A stretch of DNA of 40,360 nt from an uncultured Clostridia bacterium (GCA_944384265.1 CALWSR010000002.1:1-40360), one strand, 5' to 3'. Shown: positions 28,635-38,318, counted from the first letter of the stretch. Made by a program: numbers and translations. The notes: generated by a model not told the origin, from the letters alone.

Positions 28635-31172
28635 TTACATAGAGGAAATTTTATAGCATTTTGCAGGAATATATTTTCCTTCATCAGAACGTGAAGTGAT
28701 GCCATTGAAACTATCTAAATATTGTATATCAGATTTAGAGTGGGCTATATAGATAGCATATTTTGTATTTTCAACAATATCTTTATGTTGCTCTAAATAT
28801 GTATCATAATAACTACTCAATAATACATTAACTCTATTCATTTTTTCTGATTTTAATTTTAAAAAGTTCAATAAATTTGAAATACATTTATCTTTCAGTT
28901 TTCTAGAAATATTAGTAAAATATACTTTTTCTAAAAATAATGTTATATCTTCTTTTATCATTATTGTAGTATCTGTTACATCTCTAAATCCTAAATCTTG
29001 ATAAATGACTATATCTTTATTTGTATATTTTGTAAAACGCAGTATAGCATGACCAATAAGTATATTATCTTCATAAATGTTAATTAACTTTTTATTGCTA
29101 TCAAAATTAGCTATTAGACAATCAAAGTAACTTCCCTCTTCATAGTGTAGGCATGTTTTTACTGGTGTAACTCCCATATTAAAAATACTAAAAAAATCAT
29201 CACATTCTTTTATTAAAATCTGATCATTAGAATATTGTAAGTCAGCTTTCCAACCTGCTATAGTTGTCTCAGGAATCTGAGGAAAAAGAATTTCTTTTTC
29301 CAAATCACCAGAATAGTATTTTATTTCTTTAAACTTACCTGCTAACTCTGCTTTTATAATTAGTTTGAAATTATTAAAATACAAGGATCTATTATCACTT
29401 CTAGATTTATATTTAAAATACATATTTACGCCATTATTTAACCAGAACTGGTAAATGTTATTATAATATTTATCTATAAAAATATTATCTAAATTAAGGT
29501 CTGTAAATAATTGTTTGACTAGTGGATCATATTGTATAAAATTTTTCTTTAATAGTTCGAAATTGAAAGAAGAATCTATATTTTTAAAATTAAGAATTAA
29601 ATAATTCAATTCAACCATTGTTTGTAGTGTATCTATTAACTCAGAATAATCTTTGTAAAGCATTATTAATTTTACTGTATCTAAAATCGACAATTCAGGA
29701 ATATGATTAAATTTATTATGCATCCAATCATAAACTGTCATTTCACTTAATCCACTTGCAAGCAGTTCAAGTTTATCTTCAAAATTATTATCCCAATTAT
29801 CTCCTAAAAGATCATATTTTTTTAATTGTTTTGTTATAAGTATTCTTTTATCAATAGGTAATTCATTCAGCATATGATAAAAAGAATAATAACGGTCATT
29901 TTGCGCTTTTAATAATAATATCTCATTTAAGGTATAAACCCTATTAGTTTCTAATTTATCTATCTTAATATCTTTTTCTAAAATGTTTAATAGTTTAGCA
30001 AACCCCTTTTCATCTAAAGAATCTAAATTAAAATATTTTTGATAGAAATCTTTACAAAAAAGAATAGAATATTTACCAATATTTTCAATAGAAATATTAG
30101 AGTTCATCAATAATAATTCTAAAAATCTCTTTTTGTTATTAACTAAAGAGTATATAATTAAATCACTGCAGGCAGTACTTACATTGTTTAGACCTAAAAT
30201 GATATCATAGTATCTTTCTTTATATAAGAAAGATAAAAAAGTCATTTGATTCTTTAGTATCTGAGTATAATCTAATAAATTAGTTTTAGATACCTTATTA
30301 TAAAATATTTCAATACAATTTTTTGAATAATCTACTTTTTCCCAATTTATAAGAAAGTCAACTAATAACTCATTCTCAGGAGTAAGACAATCTGCTATTT
30401 TAGTAAACATCATGAATGTATCTTGATTTAGAGATAAAGATAATTTGTATACACTATCAATTGTTAAATATAATTGATCTGTAAATCCTATGTTGTCAAA
30501 TATAGTAAACATACTTAATAAATAATCATTTTGTAAGGCTTTAAGTAAGGTGGGCAAATTTGATAAGCACAAATCAGTAAAAATAGTAAAATGTATGGAT
30601 GTAAATAAGTAAGGCTTTTGAGAAATTGTATCAACTAAAAGTATAAATTCACATGTTTCCTCTACTTTATTATTTCTTGAGGAACTTAATACTTTTATAC
30701 ATTTCGTAAAGTTAGATAGTATTAAATCTAAGTTCATATCATCTTTTATTTTAAAATTACTTTTTATAAAATATAAAAATAATATAGATTCGATTTTATT
30801 AAATTGATCTGTATGAAGTGTAATTGCTTTATATAATTCTTCATTAGAATACTCTTCTATACTTAAATTCAACTTTTTCATTAGTTCCAATAGTTTACTC
30901 AAATTAGAGATTAAGCCATAATTTTTTATTTCTGGATATTGCACAGCTAAATCATGAAATCGTTCCACATATTCAGGATTAGTTAATAAAAGTTGCACCA
31001 ATTCTACACTTTGTAATAATGGAATTATGTCCAAATATACTTCGTTTGATAATTTTTTATCCAGTTCTATTAAATTAGACAGTTCTTGTTCTTGTAGTAA
31101 ATGTGAACTAATATTATATTTACTACAAATAATTATATAGTCCAAATAGTCACTAAGTAAATTAACACTCAT
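28635..31172 (-). CDS. Very large unrecognised protein B, 845 aa
   Basis: No family recognised. Residues 1 to about 600 are nearly all predicted helix, rich in Leu, Ile, Asn and Lys, with repeat-like spacing as in solenoid scaffolds. The last 230 residues look like a compact domain: NMGVTPVKTCLHYEEGSYFD, then ANFDSNKKLINIYEDN and GHAILRFTKYT with IVIYQDLGFRD, and near the end IYIAHSKSDIQYLDSFNGI. No signal or membrane helix. GAGGAGAG lies 8 bases before the ATG at 31172, and the start overlaps the end of protein A by 11 bases, so both are made together. Function unknown. Confidence 0.85.
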   Translation of the reverse strand: MSVNLLSDYLDYIIICSKYNISSHLLQEQELSNLIELDKKLSNEVYLDIIPLLQSVELVQLLLTNPEYVERFHDLAVQYPEIKNYGLISNLSKLLELMKKLNLSIEEYSNEELYKAITLHTDQFNKIESILFLYFIKSNFKIKDDMNLDLILSNFTKCIKVLSSSRNNKVEETCEFILLVDTISQKPYLFTSIHFTIFTDLCLSNLPTLLKALQNDYLLSMFTIFDNIGFTDQLYLTIDSVYKLSLSLNQDTFMMFTKIADCLTPENELLVDFLINWEKVDYSKNCIEIFYNKVSKTNLLDYTQILKNQMTFLSFLYKERYYDIILGLNNVSTACSDLIIYSLVNNKKRFLELLLMNSNISIENIGKYSILFCKDFYQKYFNLDSLDEKGFAKLLNILEKDIKIDKLETNRVYTLNEILLLKAQNDRYYSFYHMLNELPIDKRILITKQLKKYDLLGDNWDNNFEDKLELLASGLSEMTVYDWMHNKFNHIPELSILDTVKLIMLYKDYSELIDTLQTMVELNYLILNFKNIDSSFNFELLKKNFIQYDPLVKQLFTDLNLDNIFIDKYYNNIYQFWLNNGVNMYFKYKSRSDNRSLYFNNFKLIIKAELAGKFKEIKYYSGDLEKEILFPQIPETTIAGWKADLQYSNDQILIKECDDFFSIFNMGVTPVKTCLHYEEGSYFDCLIANFDSNKKLINIYEDNILIGHAILRFTKYTNKDIVIYQDLGFRDVTDTTIMIKEDITLFLEKVYFTNISRKLKDKCISNLLNFLKLKSEKMNRVNVLLSSYYDTYLEQHKDIVENTKYAIYIAHSKSDIQYLDSFNGITSRSDEGKYIPAKCYKISSM

Positions 31173-33438
31173 ACTCGGCACTCTCCTCACTTGATATTAT
31201 TTTATTTAAATATTCAGTAAAAGCAGTATATTCACTAAAAGTTATATAGTCGGAAGTATACAGATACATCTTTATTTGTAGAATATTTGATAGATCCTTC
31301 TCTAGCGTATCAATCGCTTCACATTTTATATAATCTTCAACAATCGCATCAGTAGTTTTATTTAAAAACTGATATTTTTTATTTACATCATTAAACTGGT
31401 AACTGTATTTATATTTTATTAAATCACATAAAAATAAAATCTGATCATCAGTTTCGCCCAAATCATCAAAAATTCTAGATAACACAAGTTCATCATGTTC
31501 TTGCGCAGCTTCTTGTTTTTCTATCTCTTTCTTTTTCTCATTTTCTGTAATAAGTAACTCATATTCATCTTCACTTAAGAATTTTTTATGTAACTCATCC
31601 AAATATCTTTTTATATAGTAATTATCTATTGTAATTATTTTATTATAAATAGACTTTAATAAATTTTTTTCATATAGATTAGTAATATTATCATCTAATA
31701 TCAAATTTACTATAAAGCAGATATATAGTTTGGAATCATTATAAAAAAGAGATTTAGATATTAAGTTGATTAGTTCTCTTTTTTCATTGTTATTAAAATT
31801 TTCCTTAATTAAAAAATTATTCTCTTTGGAATCATTAAATATAGCAGTATCTCTAGAATACGAGTAAGAATAGGATGTTTCAGTATTATACAGTGAGTAG
31901 CCTAATAAGTTTTTTAAGTTATAAATATCAAATTTATTATCAAAAGTCTGTAAGAAATCAATAACTTTTTTTACATTGCCATATCGTAGGAAATAAAATA
32001 TAAATTTTTTTAATTTATAATTTATGTCATTTCCAATCTCTTCTATATAACTCATAATATTAATTTGCTCTGCTTCAATAAGCAATAAAAATATATTATT
32101 TAAACAATCACTTATAGTGTCAGTAACATCATATAATTCTAAGTGATCAATTGTATCACTTTTATATAAATCTAAATAACTTATATCAGTAGTAGTATTA
32201 AAGATATCTAAAATATCTTTTACTTGTTCTGTATTGTTCTTCAGTTCATCCAATTTCGATGCAATATATCTTGTACATATTATAAATTGTTCATTTTCTT
32301 TTAGGTAATGAACTCTATTTACTTGTTTATTATCATAAAAATCTATAAATAGTGCATTAGTATATATATGTTTAGCAATAATATTATGGCTATATAAATA
32401 ATCCACTATCCATTTGTATGTTTCATCCATAGTGATTTCATTATTAGTCAATAAAACATCTAATAAACTATCTAATCCGTTCACTTTTTTAGCAAGTGAA
32501 CGGTGTGTCCATAATAAATCTAATAAATATTGTTTTTCTGTTTCTGACAATTCTTTATCACTTTTAAGTAAACATTGACAATAATCAATAACATTTTTTA
32601 CATAAGATAATTTATTTAAATCCAATGTTCTTTTATTCTGCTGAATTACTGGTAAAATACAGTTCAAATACTTAATGAGTTTATCTGAATATTCTAATTG
32701 GTGCAGCTTGGAATATAAAACAGTGTTAATATGTGCTCTTTTTTCACCTAATTCGGACAACAACTGTAATGCAGAGCCACCTCTATAATTTTTAATATCT
32801 CTCGAATTCTGGTATGTATTAAAAATAAAATTATAGACATATATGTTATTTTCAATATCTAATTCATTAGGAAAACAAAAAAATGTATTAATTTTAAATA
32901 ACATAATCATTAAGAGCTCTGCCGTTTCCTCTTTAGTATTAAATAACATTAATGAAAAGATACAATCAGTAGCATTAGTATAAGTTGCTTCACCTATGCT
33001 TTTCAGTATTATATCCTTTGCTTTTAAATTAGAAGTTAATTTGTATAATGCTACTGCCAAGTAAATATCAAAATCAGCAGTTAATTTATTTGAAATACTT
33101 TTTAAAAAATCATCTAATTGTGTGTCATGGAACATGTTAGTATGGTGTAATTCTTTTGTATGAGCCAAGGCCAAAGCAATAGCACGAAAATCAGAGATAG
33201 AGGTATATCCTTTGTCCTCATAATAAACTAAAAATTCGCCTATATAGGATATATTATGTTCATGCGAAAATAGTTTATTAATTTTATAATTGTTAAATGG
33301 ATAAATAGAATTTTTTAGCCATTCATTTGTAATAGTGCTGGCATCCATATTATTAGATTCATCAGTAATATAAAATACTAAATCTAAAAATAAAGGTAAA
33401 TTAATACGTTCTTCTAAATCTTTTGCATATAAATTCAT
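31162..33438 (-). CDS. Very large unrecognised protein A, 758 aa
   Basis: No family recognised. Almost entirely helical, Leu/Ile/Asn-rich, with a coiled-coil-like charged stretch near residue 640 (ITENEKKKEIEKQEAAQEHDE). No signal peptide, membrane helix or enzyme motif seen. AGGAGG lies about 7 bases before the ATG. A hairpin terminator (33470-33491) lies directly upstream, so expression may depend on readthrough or on a promoter hidden there. Coupled by overlap to protein B. A matched pair of large helical proteins next to the integration genes suggests a complex. Confidence 0.85.
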   Translation of the reverse strand: MNLYAKDLEERINLPLFLDLVFYITDESNNMDASTITNEWLKNSIYPFNNYKINKLFSHEHNISYIGEFLVYYEDKGYTSISDFRAIALALAHTKELHHTNMFHDTQLDDFLKSISNKLTADFDIYLAVALYKLTSNLKAKDIILKSIGEATYTNATDCIFSLMLFNTKEETAELLMIMLFKINTFFCFPNELDIENNIYVYNFIFNTYQNSRDIKNYRGGSALQLLSELGEKRAHINTVLYSKLHQLEYSDKLIKYLNCILPVIQQNKRTLDLNKLSYVKNVIDYCQCLLKSDKELSETEKQYLLDLLWTHRSLAKKVNGLDSLLDVLLTNNEITMDETYKWIVDYLYSHNIIAKHIYTNALFIDFYDNKQVNRVHYLKENEQFIICTRYIASKLDELKNNTEQVKDILDIFNTTTDISYLDLYKSDTIDHLELYDVTDTISDCLNNIFLLLIEAEQINIMSYIEEIGNDINYKLKKFIFYFLRYGNVKKVIDFLQTFDNKFDIYNLKNLLGYSLYNTETSYSYSYSRDTAIFNDSKENNFLIKENFNNNEKRELINLISKSLFYNDSKLYICFIVNLILDDNITNLYEKNLLKSIYNKIITIDNYYIKRYLDELHKKFLSEDEYELLITENEKKKEIEKQEAAQEHDELVLSRIFDDLGETDDQILFLCDLIKYKYSYQFNDVNKKYQFLNKTTDAIVEDYIKCEAIDTLEKDLSNILQIKMYLYTSDYITFSEYTAFTEYLNKIISSEESAEYEC

Positions 33439-33469
33439 TTAATTACCTCCTTGTCTGTGCAAAAAAAAT

Positions 33470-33491
33470 AAATGAGCCATATGGCTCATTT
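33470..33491 (-). terminator. Terminator placed just before the ribosome site of protein A
   Basis: AAATGAGCCAT/ATGGCTCATTT palindromic stem with T-rich flanks on both sides, 9 bases after the 223-aa gene and only about 30 bases before the ATG of protein A. It divides the four-gene run and may attenuate it. Confidence 0.8.
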
Positions 33492-33499
33492 TTTTATAA

Positions 33500-34171
33500 T
33501 TAAAATACTCTATACATATTCAATTTAGATATTGCGTTATCTTTAAAAATAATTTTATCTATAGATTTCTCCAATATGGAGTATACTTGTAAATTAGATA
33601 AAATCTTAAAGTTTGTATCAGATAATTCATTCACTCTGCATAAGGTTGTATCATCTATATTTGTTTTATCACAAATAAGTATATACTTATTTGAATTTCT
33701 TAGTAAATGTGAAATTTCTATATCATTAATAATATGTGCTGCTTCTGTAGCGTAATCAATATTATTAAATTCAATATATAAAAAATCGTTTTTATCTTTT
33801 TTGCCAGAAATTAATTTCTGAGCTGAGTTAATCTCTTTAATTCTTTTAAGCAATAAGGTAATATCTAAATTATCTAAAATCTCTTTAATTTGTTTTACTA
33901 AATTAGATGGATCTAATTTTTGTTTTGGTATAACTAATAAAACTTTAACTTCATCAAAATCTTTATCTAAAAATGAAACTAAACAAATCCCCTCACCTCT
34001 TCCATAATAAGATGTTGTATCTATGGCATAAAAATTGTATAGAGTATTATCTTTAATAGAATTTTTTGTATTCTCATAAATAGGAGTAAAATCAATTGTA
34101 ACACCACTCCAATTATCGGTAATATTACAAAAATTAACTTCAAACCTATCATTGTTATAAATTATATACAT
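33500..34171 (-). CDS. Hypothetical protein, 223 aa
   Basis: Not recognised. The N-terminal half is beta-rich (RFEVNFCNITDNWSGVTIDF; YNFYAIDTTSYYGRGEGICL), the middle helical (VKQIKEILDNLDITLLLKRIKE), the end mixed. The ATG at 34171 lies within the end of the preceding gene (17-base overlap) with AAGGATGG about 5 bases before it, so the two are translationally coupled. Confidence 0.75.
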   Translation of the reverse strand: MYIIYNNDRFEVNFCNITDNWSGVTIDFTPIYENTKNSIKDNTLYNFYAIDTTSYYGRGEGICLVSFLDKDFDEVKVLLVIPKQKLDPSNLVKQIKEILDNLDITLLLKRIKEINSAQKLISGKKDKNDFLYIEFNNIDYATEAAHIINDIEISHLLRNSNKYILICDKTNIDDTTLCRVNELSDTNFKILSNLQVYSILEKSIDKIIFKDNAISKLNMYRVF

Positions 34172-34445
34172 CAATACCATCCTTCGCATAAACTTCTAAA
34201 AAAATACTAATATTTCCCTTTATATTGAAAAGTAAATTATCATCCAGCAGACCAACTAGTTTGTAAGAAATATCCAGTAAATAGTAATTACCTAGTATAT
34301 TGTAAGATATGTAATTTAAGAAAAATGTTTTATCATAATTTAAAATACATCCAAAAGGTATTGGTAGAATCACTTCAATATAACCATCTTTATCCATAAG
34401 TTTAAGTATTTCACTAACACTTAAAAAATTATTAATAAAATTCAA
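34155..34445 (-). CDS. Hypothetical protein, 96 aa, TTG start
   Basis: Not recognised. A hydrophobic, beta-rich small protein (YIEVILPIPFGCILNYDKTF; YLLDISYKLVGLLDDNLLF). A strong AGGAGG lies 8 bases before TTG at 34445, and no ATG is better placed, so TTG is accepted. First gene of the four-gene run that ends with protein B. It starts 100 bases from the divergent excisionase-like gene, and promoters for both must lie in 34446-34544. Confidence 0.7.
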   Translation of the reverse strand: MNFINNFLSVSEILKLMDKDGYIEVILPIPFGCILNYDKTFFLNYISYNILGNYYLLDISYKLVGLLDDNLLFNIKGNISIFLEVYAKDGIDVYNL

Positions 34446-34544
34446 AAAATCAACCTCCTATTGTTATAGTTATGTAGCATTGAACAGAAATGTAGGTCTA
34501 ATATTATAAATAAAAATAAATTTTATAACAAGGTGGTGTAAAAT

Positions 34545-34880
34545 ATGGAACAAATAAAAATAACTTTACAAGACGTATCTGAATTATTAAAAAATGGGAG
34601 AACTTTTCTTTACCTAGATAAATCTGAATACCTGTTATATATTGATTATAACGAAACCAGTATATACAATAATTCAGGACCATTAACATTTGTAAATTTT
34701 CCCTATATACTTACAAGAGACGATTTATGTAAACTCTTTCAGTTTGGTAATTCTAAGATGGATAAAATATTAAATGCAAATATTTTACCTGTTGTACAAA
34801 TAGGTAAAGATTATAGAATCACTCAAAAGCAGTTAGATGAGTGGTTTAAGAAAAATGGAGGCAAACGTATACTGCTTTAA
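34545..34880 (+). CDS. Excisionase-like helix-turn-helix protein, 111 aa
   Basis: The only clear plus-strand gene of the element. The C-terminal half is a MerR-like excisionase-type DNA-binding domain: YILTRDDLCKLFQFGNSKMD, then IGKDYRITQKQLDEWFKKNG, as in HTH_17/Xis proteins that direct an integrase toward excision. The N-terminal 55 residues are an extra, unrecognised domain. AAGGTGGTG lies about 7 bases before the ATG. It converges on the integrase gene and shares the terminator between them. Its divergence from the operon at 34445 suggests that it may also regulate that operon. Confidence 0.85.
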   Translation: MEQIKITLQDVSELLKNGRTFLYLDKSEYLLYIDYNETSIYNNSGPLTFVNFPYILTRDDLCKLFQFGNSKMDKILNANILPVVQIGKDYRITQKQLDEWFKKNGGKRILL

Positions 34881-34881
34881 A

Positions 34882-34932
34882 AAAATAAATATATGAGGCT
34901 ACATATTTTTTGTAGCCTTATATATTTATTTT
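34882..34932. terminator. Bidirectional terminator between excisionase-like gene and integrase
   Basis: A stem of about 22 bp (AGGCTACA/TGTAGCCT core with AT-rich extension, one G-T pair) and 7-nt loop, flanked by A- and T-runs. Placed exactly between convergent genes. Confidence 0.92.
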
Positions 34933-34938
34933 AATTAT

Positions 34939-36147
34939 TCAGACAATACATAAATCAGTATTATACAAAATAGCTTTATTCATATAGTTATGCAAACAAT
35001 CTTTATCTGCATGTATGTAATTATAAGTTATTTCTACAGAACTATGACCCATTAGTTTTGATATTTTATCTATACGTACACCCTTTTGATATAATCTAGT
35101 TGCAAAAGTATGTCTCAATATATGTGGCCCAAATACTCGAAATCCATTTATTTTTAGTATATATCTAAGTGTATCAGAAAAATTATTTAATTTTAATCGC
35201 TGCCCACTCTTATTTGAAATAACCCATTTAGAATTTTCATTTAACTCTTTTAAATGTTGTAATGCAGTTACTGCATTACTATTCAACGGTATCACACGAA
35301 TACTGTTTTTTGTTTTAGGTATTTCTATAATTTCATCATAAGTTGTTTTACCAGATTCCGATATACTTTTACGTAAAACAATAGATTTATTTACATGTAA
35401 CTTTTTATGTTCAAAATCAATATCATCCCATTCAAGAGCTATAATCTCTCCTCTCCGTAAACCAGTATTTAAAATTAAAATATAGGCATAACCTAATCTG
35501 TATTTTAATTTTCCATTATTTTCATATTTACATATATCTTCAACTATTTTTTGTTCATCTACAGTCAATGAAAAAGTAGTTTTTGTATCTACTCCATAAT
35601 TTTCATCATTTAAACCATGCAATAATGATGCTGTATTTTGAGGTATATGCTTATTTTTATACGCATAAGTAAATAATTCCTTTAGTGGGCCTAATACCTT
35701 ATTAGTAGAGCTTTTAGAGTACTTATTTCCATAATCATTGATAAACAGTTGTAAATCTTCTCTTGTTATGTCCATTAGCTTCTTATTCCCCATCGCAGGT
35801 AGTATATAATGTTCTAAAGAATACTCTAATCTACTGTATCCACCAAACTTTCCTTTTCTTTCTGCTTTGTCTTTTTTCTTTTGTAACCAAATAATACTAT
35901 ATTCCTGTAAAGTTCCCCAAAATAATAGATTTATATCACAGCTATTAGATAACGTAACAAAATCTCGTATTTTTTTCCGCATTTCATTTATTCCAGTAGC
36001 ACTTAAATCATATCTTTTTTTAGGTTTAGAAAGATCACTTTTGTATTCTTGAAATATAACTGCAGAATAATAACCATTGCTTTTCTTACTAAAACTTATA
36101 CCACACTCTTTATATATTTTTTTCTTTTTCTTTTTTATTTCTTCCAT
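34939..36147 (-). CDS. int: Tyrosine recombinase (integrase), 402 aa
   Basis: Catalyses site-specific integration and excision. Layout: Lys-rich N-terminus, arm-binding region (SFSKKSNGYYSAVIF), core-binding domain (about 75-165, LQEYSIIWLQKKK to TYAYKNKH), catalytic domain (about 185-395) with Arg in LNTGLRRGEI, Lys region EIPKTKNS, HILRHTFAT (His-x-x-Arg), MGHSS (His) and the Tyr nucleophile in ITYNYIHAD. The ATG at 36147 has AGGAGG about 5-7 bases before it; a TTG at 36162 lies within that site. The adjacent broken miaB gene marks its target. Length and organisation match Tn916/phage-type integrases. Confidence 0.96.
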   Translation of the reverse strand: MEEIKKKKKKIYKECGISFSKKSNGYYSAVIFQEYKSDLSKPKKRYDLSATGINEMRKKIRDFVTLSNSCDINLLFWGTLQEYSIIWLQKKKDKAERKGKFGGYSRLEYSLEHYILPAMGNKKLMDITREDLQLFINDYGNKYSKSSTNKVLGPLKELFTYAYKNKHIPQNTASLLHGLNDENYGVDTKTTFSLTVDEQKIVEDICKYENNGKLKYRLGYAYILILNTGLRRGEIIALEWDDIDFEHKKLHVNKSIVLRKSISESGKTTYDEIIEIPKTKNSIRVIPLNSNAVTALQHLKELNENSKWVISNKSGQRLKLNNFSDTLRYILKINGFRVFGPHILRHTFATRLYQKGVRIDKISKLMGHSSVEITYNYIHADKDCLHNYMNKAILYNTDLCIV

Positions 36148-36219
36148 AAAATCCTCCTCCAACTAAGAATATAAAATTAAAAATGTTCATATTGTAATAG
36201 GCATTGGTATTAGATTTAA

Positions 36220-36334
36220 TGCATAACAATTAAAAAAATATTATAAAACACCTATTTTTTCAGATTAGATTGCATAAAAAAAAAGAGCCTTAGTTGGAAA
36301 AACTAGTAACTCTTTCTTTAATTTATATTATGCA
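36220..36334. other. Attachment-region repeats TGCATAA
   Basis: TGCATAA occurs at 36220-36226 and 36271-36277 and inverted at 36328-36334, between the integrase and the junction. Position suggests arm-type sites for integrase or excisionase, but the words are short and AT-rich, so this is tentative. Confidence 0.3.
36282..36315 (-). terminator. Terminator supplied by the element to the truncated miaB transcript
   Basis: AAAGAG/CTCTTT and AGTT/AACT helices separated by an internal loop, followed on the minus strand by nine T. It lies 12 bases after the new stop codon of the miaB fragment and isolates the element from the miaB promoter. Confidence 0.7.
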
Positions 36335-36984
36335 AGTGCCTTAAACCCAGTAAATTCAAGCATTTGAGCACTCTTGTTTTTATAGGAACAAAAATTGTCA
36401 CACCCATACATAATGTTTACAGAAGCTTGAAATGGATTTTCATACACAATGGGCAAGTCCTCAACAATCTCTTTTTGCTCTTTCCAAATATCAAAAAGTG
36501 TATCGTTTGTTTCCAAGCTTTCATATAAAAGCTCTGGTAATTTATATAAATTAAATGTTCCAAAAACAATATCAACATATTTGTAAGACTTTTGCAGTTT
36601 TTCAATGACCACATCTTGCTGTGTCATGCAGCCGCAAATGGCTATTTTCATATGTGGATTTTGTTTTTTATAATATTTTAATCTGCCCAAACGACCATAA
36701 ATTTTATCCTCTGCATTTTCTCGTATACAGCAGGTATTATACAGCACAAAATCAGCCTTTTCTTCAGAAGAGCTTTCTGCAAAGCCCATAGCTTGCAGCA
36801 TTCCTGCCAGCTTTTCAGAGTCGTGAGCATTCATCTGACAGCCTGTTGTCAGTAAAAAATAGGTCTGTTTTTTGCCTGTTTTTTGTTCTAAATCAGATAG
36901 GTGTGCTTTCATTTTTTGCATATATTCCTTTTGCTGTTCCAGCACAATGCTGTCTGGATTCTCATTTGTTTTTGTAATACTCAT
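36328..36984 (-). pseudogene. miaB: miaB 5' part, cut by the element inside the radical-SAM motif
   Basis: MiaB is a radical-SAM enzyme that methylthiolates i6A37 of tRNAs. Residues 1-201 are normal MiaB: the N-terminal UPF0004 domain with Cys in LLTTGCQMN, YNTCCIREN and CGCMTQQ, and then the start of the second cluster, YGCDNFCSY. The family continues C-I-V-P here. Instead 17 foreign residues (KNKSAQMLEF...) and a TAA follow from 36381 downward. The third Cys and the rest of the radical-SAM and TRAM domains are missing. AGGTGG lies before the ATG at 36984. Without rejoining to its other half the gene cannot make active enzyme. Confidence 0.93.
36382..36405. other. Probable attachment core at the miaB junction
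   Basis: miaB-matching sequence ends at 36382. The integration core should lie in the last matched bases, which encode GCDNFCSY (minus-strand GACAATTTTTGTTCCTAT). A second copy should be found at the other end of the element, joined to the 3' half of miaB, outside this window. Confidence 0.6.
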
Positions 36985-37382
36985 ACTTCCACCTTTTAAA
37001 CTATTTTGATATATTTTGTAGCTTAAGTATTATATCATAAAGACAAAACTTTCTCAATATTTATCGTGGCTGTTTTTCAAAATAAATAGAAAATAATGTC
37101 ATATTTTGATATATAAAATACTTTAAAAAATAGAAATCAGCAAAAATACAGTAATATAAATAATCACTGTTTTATTAAACAAATTATATGCATTTTCATA
37201 TTAAAATTAATTTTATGATTACTCTGAAAACTTTTTATCTATTACATATACTTTTCCATCAAAAATAATATATATACCACAAAAAAAGAATTTCAAAATT
37301 TTTTAATCCGCTTTTTCAATAAAAAAATGTATCATATAGATTCATGATATTAATAATAAATCAGAACATTTGTTTTCATCTG

Positions 37383-37575
37383 CGGATAAATCTTCCAGCA
37401 GTTTTTCCAAAACACATTTATCCCGCCAGCGGCAAAATCAACGGTGGGTATTTTTCCAATCGCCATATTCCGGCGGTAAATCCCGCCAAGGTACTCCGGT
37501 TGGAAAACACACCATTGATAAACTGCCGATTGTATTGTTCGATTCCTCTGCACCCTGGTAATTTCCATTCCAATC
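37383..37575. other. Less AT-rich, structured non-coding island
   Basis: Clearly richer in G and C than its flanks. It contains nested inverted repeats: TTTTCCAA (about 37452) with TTGGAAAA (about 37500), GGCGG with CCGCC inside them, and ATCCCGCC with GGTGGG around 37420-37447. Open frames exist on both strands but lack ribosome sites and look like shadows. Possibly a dispersed repeat or structured RNA. In the remaining gap 36985-38318 I see only this island and the IS remnant. Confidence 0.45.
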
Positions 37576-37739
37576 CCTCCCATGCTTCATCGCTGAAATA
37601 CAGTCTATGATAATCTTTTATCTGTATTATACTGTTCCTTTTTTCTTTTATTCTACCACAGTTTCTTACTTGTGACGATACGATATAGTATAAACAATAT
37701 CAGAAAATGCTGTGGGATAAAGGCATTAGGCAAGGTATG

Positions 37740-37918
37740 GGACAAATGGACAGCTTGATGATATAAAATTTTTTTGAGATATTGAAAAACGAATTGCTTT
37801 ATAGAAATCCGGAGCAACAGAACAATTCAGTGAGAAATTAATGGAATATATTGATTATTACAACAATAAGCATATCAATACAAAGCGAAAGAGCCTGTTT
37901 CCTGCTTTTCATAGGTAA
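37740..37918 (+). pseudogene. IS3-family transposase (OrfB) 3' remnant
   Basis: Reads NFFEILKNELLYRNPE, then after a frameshift SEKLMEYIDYYNNKHINTKR and SLFPAFHR, the end of an IS3/IS150-type transposase (rve domain, ...YIDYYNNxRI...). It has an in-frame stop before NFFE and at least one frameshift. The rest of the IS is gone. Confidence 0.85.
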
Positions 37919-38318
37919 CAAGCCCTTATAGCTTTATGAACAATTTTTCATTGAAGATATTATCTGGCTTTTTAGGTTCAGCTCCAATGGCCCAGCTTTC
38001 TCATGGCATAATTGTGTACTTATTCTATTATAGTGTTATGGTGAGAACAATACAGAGTATATTATTCATAAATATTTTTAGAATGATTATTTGACTTCCA
38101 TAATTGTTTTATGTTTTTGCTATCTATTATATTCACTAAAACCTTTTACTAAAAAATACATATTGTTTTTTATAAAAGAGCATAGATAAAAACCTTTATT
38201 TTATAAATGATGATATAAATAATATAATTTATAAAACAGCCTTTATCAATAAATATGGTGTCTTTTTAAAATGGATTAACCTATTTTTTATACCATTTAT
38301 GAAATACATAGACATATT

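Noticed and set aside
37350..37610. Protein genes on both strands in the structured island
   Set aside because: No ribosome sites, overlapping frames on both strands and strong inverted repeats suggest non-coding sequence.
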